This document shows, in pieces, positions 1 to 5,113 of a stretch of 5,580 nt of DNA; position 1 is the first letter of the stretch; every line of letters begins with the position of its first letter. The stretch is taken from positions 1-5,580 of the forward strand of contig CAZCLD010000066.1 in NCBI GenBank assembly GCA_964499425.1, given 5' to 3'. Origin of the DNA: JAQBYK01 sp964499425 (GTDB lineage: Bacteria > Patescibacteriota > Gracilibacteria > UBA1369 > LOWO2-01-FULL-3). The position numbers and the translations under genes are program-made. The notes beneath the pieces are model-generated. The model did not search any database. It saw only the letters and a program-made list of their open reading frames with translations, and was not told the DNA's origin.

Positions 1-126
1 GTTTAATCCGCTATCCTTTAGATTTTGCGCCTGGGCGCCCCCTTGATTGCCAAAACCAATCACCGCAATTGTCTTATCTTTTAAAACCTCCAGATTTGCG
101 TCTTTATCATAATATACTTGTGCCAT
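1..126 (-). CDS. ilvC: Ketol-acid reductoisomerase, N-terminal fragment (runs off left edge)
   Basis: This is the second enzyme of valine/isoleucine synthesis. It isomerises acetolactate or acetohydroxybutyrate and reduces it with NAD(P)H and Mg2+ in the cytoplasm. The window holds the first 42 codons, starting MAQVYYDKDANLEVL and followed by the Rossmann nucleotide-binding loop GFGNQGGAQAQNL at about residues 24-36, which is diagnostic of the family. The loop differs slightly from the common GYGSQGHA form (Asn for Ser, Gly for His). The residues that set NADH versus NADPH preference lie beyond the edge. The ATG (complement of 124-126) is preceded by a strong Shine-Dalgarno AAGGAGG (complement of 135-141) with an 8-nt spacer. 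It has its own promoter at 175-203, so its expression does not depend on readthrough from ilvBN. The identification is firm. Whether the gene is intact cannot be judged here. Confidence 0.96.
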   Translation of the reverse strand, partial: MAQVYYDKDANLEVLKDKTIAVIGFGNQGGAQAQNLKDSGLN

Positions 127-139
127 AAATCTTTCCTCC

Positions 140-161
140 TTTTAGTGAAATTTCCCTAAAA
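140..161. promoter_or_regulatory. 22-bp near-perfect palindrome, candidate operator in the ilvC leader
   Basis: The left arm TTTTAGTGAAA (140-150) and right arm TTTCCCTAAAA (151-161) are reverse complements at 10 of 11 pairs; the only mismatch is T146 with C155. The dyad lies just downstream of the predicted ilvC transcription start and abuts the ilvC Shine-Dalgarno (135-141), so a bound dimer could block ilvC transcription. In the ilvC mRNA it could also fold into a hairpin next to the ribosome binding site. For the plus-strand cassette it covers the region from about -25 to -46. The symmetry is seen directly; the role as an operator is inferred. It could simply be AT-rich chance symmetry. 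Confidence 0.45.
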
Positions 162-179
162 AGTGTCGGATAGTATTAT
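151..179 (+). promoter_or_regulatory. Weak candidate promoter for the three-gene cassette
   Basis: On the plus strand TATTAT (174-179) matches 5 of 6 positions of TATAAT. The hexamer 17 nt upstream (TTTCCC, 151-156) is a poor -35 box with 3 of 6 matches. A start near 186 would give a leader of about 34 nt before the ATG at 220. The -10 box is nearly symmetric and overlaps the ilvC -10 box on the other strand, and the -35 region lies inside the palindrome at 140-161. No better plus-strand promoter is visible upstream of the cassette, but this call is tentative. Confidence 0.3.
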
Positions 180-203
180 AACAGGGTTTTGAACGCTGGT
201 AAA
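175..203 (-). promoter_or_regulatory. Sigma-70-type promoter for ilvC
   Basis: Read on the minus strand, a -35 box TTTACC (complement of 198-203, 4 of 6 matches to TTGACA) is followed after exactly 17 nt by a consensus -10 box TATAAT (complement of 175-180). The predicted start is near position 168, giving a leader of about 42 nt before the ilvC ATG. That is too short for a classical leader-peptide attenuator or T-box. The promoter lies between ilvC and the first plus-strand gene, and its -35 box nearly touches that gene's ribosome binding site. Confidence 0.7.
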
Positions 204-206
204 GTT

Positions 207-212
207 GGGGAG
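207..212 (+). promoter_or_regulatory. Ribosome binding site that sets the start of the first cassette gene
   Basis: GGGGAG lies 7 nt upstream of the ATG at 220, a good Shine-Dalgarno spacing. The in-frame TTG at 205 overlaps this site and has no comparable site of its own, which favours the ATG at 220 as the true start. Confidence 0.6.
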
Positions 213-219
213 AAGAGAG

Positions 220-1161
220 ATGCCGATAACTCTTTCAAAGATCGCTAATACGACTTTTAGAAGCGGAATTATTTTGCGTGGACGAGAAGCGACCAGGCGC
301 GTGATTGACGCGCACTTAAAGGGTTGTGGCAATACAATACTATGCCCAACCAGCACGAGTCGCGTCGATTTTCCCTTAGCAACTGAGGCGGAGGCAGAAG
401 CGCAAATTGTTCAGGCCGCCACTTCTGTCCCCCCCAGTGCCGCTTGGCGGATGCTGGAGCAGGGGGGGCGTGCTGCTTTTTTAACTCTGCACCCGGAGGC
501 AAAGGCATGTTTGCTGGAAATAGATTGGTTTGACCGGGCAGAGGAAACAGCGCGTTTGAGAGTTGTAAGGGCACGAGAAGGGGCTGGGTTTGAAGAACAG
601 TTAGCGGTTCAATTTAATCTGGCGATGGCGACTTCTTATACAGAGGTGGAGCTGTTTTTTGATCCGACTGTGTTGGGAAAGGGAAAGTACAGCGTTGACC
701 TGGCGGAGTTGTTGGGTCCTTTTCCTCGGTTGAGCGGATTTGAGTTTAGGGATCCTGCACTTTTGACTACAGAGTATTTAGACAGTGAAAGGGGCTCCCC
801 AATTTATCCCAAGGTTGCTGTGCATGGCCCAAGAGGTTTATCCATTGGTATTTATTTCCCCTTGATACTTTCCGAAACCCTTGCGGTTGATCAGGCAGCG
901 CTGACATTCGAGGTGCATGGCGAGGATGGTCTGGATTTTGTTGAGGGAGATGTGCGGGCAGCCGTAGCTCAGGACCTACTTAGAATGATTGACGCAGAAA
1001 TGGGTATTCAAGATGGATTCCGCGTTTCGTTTGTAACTAAAGATTCCAGGCGCGAAGAAACGGTTTTTCCAATTTGGAGAAGCGAGGAAAGGGACTTTGT
1101 GCAAAGAGTTGCTGACCAGATTGAGGAAGCCTACCAACCATGGGTTGCGGGGGACGACTAA
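220..1161 (+). CDS. Uncharacterised 313-aa soluble protein, first gene of the cassette
   Basis: I do not recognise this protein. The ATG at 220 is chosen because GGGGAG sits 7 nt upstream; an in-frame TTG at 205 would add five residues (MGRRE). The product has no signal peptide and no membrane segment, so it is probably cytoplasmic. It is rich in acidic residues and Ala, with an Ala/Glu stretch at residues 55-68. It alternates predicted strands and helices: EVELFFDP at 142-149, GLSIGIYFPLIL at 206-217, ALTFEVHGEDGLDFV at 227-241, and a helical C-terminus from about 288. Its three cysteines (36, 42, 97) form no metal motif, and no catalytic signature was found. The reading frame is open throughout and the stop overlaps the start of the next gene, implying translational coupling. 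It may be a partner or substrate-handling protein for the radical SAM enzyme two genes down, but that rests only on gene order. Confidence 0.8.
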   Translation: MPITLSKIANTTFRSGIILRGREATRRVIDAHLKGCGNTILCPTSTSRVDFPLATEAEAEAQIVQAATSVPPSAAWRMLEQGGRAAFLTLHPEAKACLLEIDWFDRAEETARLRVVRAREGAGFEEQLAVQFNLAMATSYTEVELFFDPTVLGKGKYSVDLAELLGPFPRLSGFEFRDPALLTTEYLDSERGSPIYPKVAVHGPRGLSIGIYFPLILSETLAVDQAALTFEVHGEDGLDFVEGDVRAAVAQDLLRMIDAEMGIQDGFRVSFVTKDSRREETVFPIWRSEERDFVQRVADQIEEAYQPWVAGDD

Positions 1162-2894
1162 ATTTGAAAGCTGCTGCAACACCCATTCGTAGAGCATTTA
1201 CATATTCGCAAGGGCTGAAAAGGCAAGTCCGAGCCTCTGGACTTTCGCGAGAAATATTGACGTCAGATGCCTTTCAACAGGGCTTTGTTACCCCTTTAGT
1301 AGAAATACTCTTGGAGAGCGGTTCCGTAACCTTAACCACCAGAAGGATTGGCCAAGCGAATTCATTAATGGTTGTTCCTAAAGATGGGGCTGGACTTGCT
1401 TTTTCTGATCCTCTTAAACTTGCTGATAAAATGTCGGCCAGAGAAATTGTAATTATTGCCTTTACTGATGAGGTTGAGGATGGATATGCTGAAATCACAA
1501 GTGTGCTTGAGGCCCTTTTCGATCCCGACGAATCCTTGCCTGAGTTTGCCGGAGTTGTGTATGAAAAAGGATCTGCTCAACCGCCCGTGGTTTCTCCTCC
1601 ACGAAGACCAATACAAGTAAGTGAATGGAGAAAGATGGTGGGGACGGCAGAAACAGCTGAGCAAGTGGATGCAGTATTGGCGGTTTTTAGGGCGAGAGTA
1701 TTACCATTTGTTCCGGCGGAGCAAGTTGATAAGAACAATGTGCCGCCCTTGATGGTTTGTGCCCGCAGGATGAATGAGGAACAGAACGATATTGCCTCAG
1801 CAGCGAAAATCTGGCGGGCAATTATCGATGCGGATTTAGATCCAGAGAGAAACCGTAGAACTTATTTCGTTATGGTGAATGTGGCTAACCAAAAGTCTGA
1901 TCTTAGAAAGGCGAAGGCAGAAAGGGATATAAACGGGGCTCTTGTAATATGGAAGGAATTGTTAAAAATTGATCCCGAGGAATATGATATTCAAGATGCC
2001 AGCACGGGACTGGTTAAAGCCGCCATGTTGATGGTGGCTTCGACATATTCTGATCACACAAAGCTAAAGCAAGAAAGAGAAATAAATGTGGCAATTGCAA
2101 TATGGCTGACAATTTTAAGAGAACCAAATTTGGATGCGGATACCCATCGGCAGATTCTACTCACCATGATGGATGTGGCCAATAAGTTGAATGGGACGGA
2201 TACCCCTGAAAGAGACCTGGCTTCTTCTCTTAGAGTCTTGACGGCCTTGCTAGGAGAAGATTTGCCAGCGGTAGAAAAACTAATTACTGTTTTGACTGCC
2301 GCGGATATTCTTACTAGATCTAGAGATTTACTTGTGTCTTCAAATCCAGCGCATTATCATTTGGTTGTAGGCGAATCCAAGTATATGGATTATATTTGGG
2401 CTTCGGTTCTTTATACCAGGCGAGAATTTGCTGGGGCGCTTAGTTTTATTGAGAGCTCGTCCTTTAAAGACGAAACCTTGCTTTCTCATGCTCGGGTTGA
2501 TAACTTGTTAAAACTGGCTCACATTCACGATGACCCCACCAGGTACGAAGAGGGGGTACGTATTTGTGATGAGGCAATTGCCAGGCTAGATGTTGACGCT
2601 ACTCCGGAACATCAGAGGCTATTTCCTTTTTTAGCGACAGCTAGGGTGTATTGTGTCGCCGACTTGGCCCGAAAGCAAGGGCGACCCTTGGATGAGGCTT
2701 TGGCTGATATTGAAAGAATCATTGAGTTCTCAGCAAGGAAGGATATCCCTTTTCAACCCCGCTTGCTAATGTTAAAAGTTTATCTTCTTATGGAGCAGGG
2801 GAAGACCAGGGAGTCACTGGCATTGGCACAACATGTTTATGAGACTTATGCAAGAAATCCCAAAGCTGCAGCATTTCTGCGTAGATTTAGGTAA
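1140..2894 (+). CDS. Helical tandem-repeat (TPR-like) protein, 584 aa, second gene of the cassette
   Basis: No named family is recognised. The N-terminal part (about residues 1-145) looks globular and mixed alpha/beta, for example VTLTTRRI at 63-70 and EIVIIAFTDEVEDG at 102-115. A Pro-rich linker (148-157) follows. Residues 160-584 are almost wholly helical, with four obvious repeat units at 215-394 and further TPR-like helix pairs such as RYEEGVRICDEAIARL (468-483) and KTRESLALAQHVYETY (555-570). Such arrays usually bind proteins, so a scaffold or adaptor role is plausible. There is no signal peptide or membrane segment. The ATG at 1140 overlaps the upstream gene by 22 nt; its nearest Shine-Dalgarno, GAGGA at 1123-1127, is rather far (12 nt). 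A TTG at 1164 with GGGGG at 1149-1153 is an alternative start that would give 576 aa. The radical SAM gene begins 51 nt downstream. Confidence 0.82.
   Translation: MGCGGRLNLKAAATPIRRAFTYSQGLKRQVRASGLSREILTSDAFQQGFVTPLVEILLESGSVTLTTRRIGQANSLMVVPKDGAGLAFSDPLKLADKMSAREIVIIAFTDEVEDGYAEITSVLEALFDPDESLPEFAGVVYEKGSAQPPVVSPPRRPIQVSEWRKMVGTAETAEQVDAVLAVFRARVLPFVPAEQVDKNNVPPLMVCARRMNEEQNDIASAAKIWRAIIDADLDPERNRRTYFVMVNVANQKSDLRKAKAERDINGALVIWKELLKIDPEEYDIQDASTGLVKAAMLMVASTYSDHTKLKQEREINVAIAIWLTILREPNLDADTHRQILLTMMDVANKLNGTDTPERDLASSLRVLTALLGEDLPAVEKLITVLTAADILTRSRDLLVSSNPAHYHLVVGESKYMDYIWASVLYTRREFAGALSFIESSSFKDETLLSHARVDNLLKLAHIHDDPTRYEEGVRICDEAIARLDVDATPEHQRLFPFLATARVYCVADLARKQGRPLDEALADIERIIEFSARKDIPFQPRLLMLKVYLLMEQGKTRESLALAQHVYETYARNPKAAAFLRRFR
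1782..2321 (+). repeat. Four tandem protein-level repeats of 45-51 residues
   Basis: Within the second cassette gene, four units begin at about residues 215, 261, 312 and 357 with QNDIASAAKIWRAII, ERDINGALVIWKELL, EREINVAIAIWLTIL and ERDLASSLRVLTALL. The shared pattern is an acidic/basic cap, then Asp/Glu-Ile/Leu, two residues, Ala or Ser, and Ile-Trp three to four residues later (the fourth unit has Val-Leu), then a hydrophobic pair. Units one to three also share a second-helix pattern containing MVNVAN, AMLMVA and MMDVAN. The units are diverged at DNA level, so this is an old protein repeat and not a recent DNA duplication. A TPR-like helix-turn-helix fold is inferred. Confidence 0.75.
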
Positions 2895-2945
2895 GTAAAA
2901 CTGAAATTCCCTCCTAAATTTGATGATAATCTATAAGGAGTAGCT
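2895..2945 (+). promoter_or_regulatory. Short intergenic region with the ribosome binding site of the radical SAM gene
   Basis: This 51-nt gap contains a strong Shine-Dalgarno TAAGGAG (2934-2940), 5 nt before the ATG at 2946. CTCCT at 2911-2915 is perfectly complementary to AGGAG at 2936-2940, with a 20-nt loop, so the mRNA could mask the ribosome binding site. A five-pair stem is weak, and this remains a suggestion. No terminator and no convincing internal promoter are seen, which supports cotranscription with the upstream genes. Confidence 0.4.
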
Positions 2946-4652
2946 ATGTCTGTAGTAAGAGTTGCTAAAACTACACCTGCGAGACTACCCAGAGTGACCT
3001 TTGTAGAGGTTCCCTCGGGTAGCCGTAAATCAGTTTTAACCAATCCACTTGGTTTGTCTATTCTACAAGCCTTGCTTGTGCGTGAGTTTCCAGGGATTGA
3101 GGTTACCTTGGTTGACGGACAGCAGCTTTCCAATCGAGCAATCGCCCAAAGAGTACGGGAGAGTAGTCCTGATATTGTTGGCTATTCAGTTAAACCTTAT
3201 TCCCTGCCACATCTTAGGGAGATAACCGCGGATTTAGAGGAAGTAGATGCTCTTTCCGTTTTTGGTCATGCGGTTCCCACTTTTGCCCCGGATCATATGC
3301 TGGAAGAATTTCCCGATGGAATAATGGTGCGGCATGATGGTGAATATCCTATGTTGGGGATAGTTGAGCATTGGTTGGGAAGAAAAGACTTGCATTCTGT
3401 TCCAGGAATTTCCTTTATTGATCCTGCTTCCAGAGAAGTTGTGAGCACCCAAGCGGTTCCGTTTAATTTAGCAGAAATGCCAGAACTGGATTTTGCACGG
3501 TTTTACGATATTTTTAGGGCAGGCGGGGAGGTTTGGTTGGAAGCGAGCCGGGTGTGTGCGCAGCGCTGTTCATTTTGTGTAGAGAATGAAGCAGCAAGAG
3601 GGTTTCCTAGAAGAGAACTTCCTGACAGCTATGTGGAATATTTGATGAGGACGCTCAATCGACATCGAATTTGGTCTGTCCATTTTTCTGATAGCGATTT
3701 TGTGGGAAGAAATTTTGACCGACTTGAAAGGCTTTTGCAAATTGGTGGAATTGATAGGATATTTATTGATACCAGAAGCGACGAAGTTGTCCAAGCTGAG
3801 GAGGCTAGCCCGGGATTTTGGAAAAGGATGGCAAATTTGAGGCTTTATCAAGTTTATTTAGGGATTGAATCCGGAGCACAAGGTCAGCGTGCGCGATTTA
3901 ATAAGGGAGGTTCTCCCGAAATTGATAAACAAGCCGTGGCCATTTTAGCCGAAGCAAAAATTGATGTGGTTGGTGGATTTATTCAGTTTGATCCCTGGGT
4001 AACCCCGGCAGAAGTCGCGGCAAATGTGCGACATATACGGGAAATTGGGACGCATGTTATTTTTAAGCCTTTGCGGGCTATGCGTCTGCAACGCGGCAGC
4101 AGATTATTTGATAGAGCGCAACAAGAAGGGCTTTTGGTAGGGCCATCAGAGGATCCTCTTTTTTGGGAATATCAATTTGCGGATCCTCATATTGCTCGGT
4201 TAGTTGCGCTTACGTCAAAATGGGAGAAAAAAACAGCAAATATATATCAGGGCTTGGAGGCATTGGGAAGGCTTAGTTCAATGTATTTATGTGATACCAA
4301 CATACCGCGAGGATGTAGGATGAATCCTCCTTGGATTGCTCGGTTAGTATCAAGCTTGGCTAAGTTGGATCTGCAGTTGTTAGAACAACTAAATAATGTA
4401 GACCAGCAAGCATGGGATTCTTCATCAAAGGTTTTGCTTGAAGAACATCTACGGAGATTCAGTGAAGAGCTCGGTAGGGTATGGAGGAGGCTATGGCCAT
4501 TTAGCGCTGTGTCCATGGATGACCCAGTTGATACAGTTGCTATTGACGCGCTTGGGCGGTTTTTGCCTGTTGCTGAGGAGTTTTTAGCAGAGCAAGGAAT
4601 AGAGAGAAGCGTCTTAGCTGCTACGCCCCATCCGGGCTCCATCCCTTTCTAA
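2946..4652 (+). CDS. Radical SAM protein with N-terminal cobalamin-binding-like domain, 568 aa
   Basis: Radical SAM enzymes use a [4Fe-4S] cluster to cleave S-adenosylmethionine and start radical chemistry. The cluster ligands are clear: C204, C208 and C211 in CAQRCSFC (CxxxCxxC). Also present are the strand FSDSDFVG (247-254) and the SAM-proximal GIESGAQ (306-312). Residues 15-145 resemble the Rossmann-type B12-binding domain that precedes many such enzymes, including FGHAVPTFAPDHML (106-119) and VRHDGEYPMLGIVEHW (128-143), followed by the typical VPGISFID. No DxHxxG cobalamin ligand motif is visible, so lower-ligand B12 binding is doubtful. An extra C-terminal region of about 170 residues, mostly helical, carries C449 and C457. 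The ATG has a strong AAGGAG site. The last 39 nt overlap ilvN on the opposite strand. The domain assignment is firm. The substrate is unknown; peptide or small-molecule modification or methylation are all possible. Confidence 0.9.
   Translation: MSVVRVAKTTPARLPRVTFVEVPSGSRKSVLTNPLGLSILQALLVREFPGIEVTLVDGQQLSNRAIAQRVRESSPDIVGYSVKPYSLPHLREITADLEEVDALSVFGHAVPTFAPDHMLEEFPDGIMVRHDGEYPMLGIVEHWLGRKDLHSVPGISFIDPASREVVSTQAVPFNLAEMPELDFARFYDIFRAGGEVWLEASRVCAQRCSFCVENEAARGFPRRELPDSYVEYLMRTLNRHRIWSVHFSDSDFVGRNFDRLERLLQIGGIDRIFIDTRSDEVVQAEEASPGFWKRMANLRLYQVYLGIESGAQGQRARFNKGGSPEIDKQAVAILAEAKIDVVGGFIQFDPWVTPAEVAANVRHIREIGTHVIFKPLRAMRLQRGSRLFDRAQQEGLLVGPSEDPLFWEYQFADPHIARLVALTSKWEKKTANIYQGLEALGRLSSMYLCDTNIPRGCRMNPPWIARLVSSLAKLDLQLLEQLNNVDQQAWDSSSKVLLEEHLRRFSEELGRVWRRLWPFSAVSMDDPVDTVAIDALGRFLPVAEEFLAEQGIERSVLAATPHPGSIPF
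4614..4652. other. Tail-to-tail coding overlap of the radical SAM gene and ilvN
   Basis: The radical SAM gene stops at TAA 4650-4652 on the plus strand, while ilvN stops at TAA (complement of 4614-4616). Thirty-nine base pairs therefore encode the C-termini of both proteins. I found no stem followed by a T-run on either strand in about 4560-4680, so no intrinsic terminator separates the convergent transcripts. Confidence 0.85.
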
Positions 4653-5111
4653 CGCAATCTTTCCGGTTTTCATTAACTCGATGATACCGTATTTCTTTAA
4701 GGTTTTTTCTAAGCTTTCAACTTTTTCTTCTTCAGCGCAAATTTCAATCGTCACAGACTTGTCGCTTGAATCAACAATCTTGGCATCAAAGGCAGTGATG
4801 GTTTTAGCGATTTCAGCGCGTGTTTTTTCGTCAGCTTTGACTTTAATCAGGGCCAAGCCACGCTCGATGGATTTATCGGTGGGCAAATCAAAAACTTTGA
4901 TTACATCAATTTGTTTGTAAAGCTGTTTGGTGATTTGCTCTAGCACTTGATCATCGCCGGAAACCACAATCGTCATGCGGGAAATATCCGGCTGCTCGGT
5001 GGTGCCGACGGCCAAGCTTTCAATATTAAACCCGCGGCGGCTGAAAAGTCCCGAGACTCTGTGCAGGACACCCGGTTTATTTTCCACAATTACTGAAATA
5101 GTATGTTTCAT
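4614..5111 (-). CDS. ilvN: Acetolactate synthase small (regulatory) subunit
   Basis: This is the regulatory subunit of acetohydroxyacid synthase; it activates the catalytic IlvB subunit and carries valine feedback inhibition. The 165-aa product has the N-terminal ACT domain (about 1-76; ENKPGVLHRVSGLFSRRGFN at 10-29) and the C-terminal small-subunit domain (about 80-158). N11, G14 and N29 align with the residues of Escherichia coli IlvH whose mutation gives valine resistance, so a valine-sensitive enzyme is predicted. The start codon lies 2 nt after the ilvB stop and has no recognisable Shine-Dalgarno, so translation is probably coupled to ilvB. The end overlaps the convergent radical SAM gene by 39 nt. 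Both the usual ilvN and ilvH symbols fit; ilvN is used for consistency with the ilvB-ilvN-ilvC order. Confidence 0.96.
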   Translation of the reverse strand: MKHTISVIVENKPGVLHRVSGLFSRRGFNIESLAVGTTEQPDISRMTIVVSGDDQVLEQITKQLYKQIDVIKVFDLPTDKSIERGLALIKVKADEKTRAEIAKTITAFDAKIVDSSDKSVTIEICAEEEKVESLEKTLKKYGIIELMKTGKIALERDGARMGRSS

Positions 5112-5113
5112 AA

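Noticed and set aside
127..219. Leader-peptide attenuator or T-box controlling ilvC
   Set aside because: The predicted leader is only about 42 nt, with no room for a leader ORF rich in branched-chain codons, an antiterminator or a terminator stem.
269..574. 101-aa minus-strand open frame inside the first cassette gene
   Set aside because: It lies entirely opposite a longer, well-started gene, its composition is odd (rich in Pro, Leu and Arg), and no ribosome binding site or family motif supports it.
4584..4623. Inverted repeat TAGCAG / CTGCTA near the convergent gene ends as a bidirectional terminator
   Set aside because: The stem is only six pairs with a loop of more than 25 nt, and no T-run follows on either strand in terminator position.
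4247..4642. 131-aa minus-strand open frame opposite the end of the radical SAM gene, directly downstream of ilvN
   Set aside because: It overlaps the well-supported radical SAM coding region and its translation is low-complexity Ser/Leu/Asn-rich, as expected of an antisense shadow.
4614..4650. IlvN C-terminal tail (DGARMGRSS) as an abnormal extension created by cassette insertion
   Set aside because: At 165 residues the protein is about the length of E. coli IlvH, which also has several residues after the equivalent position. The tail length is normal, so it is not evidence of an insertion scar.
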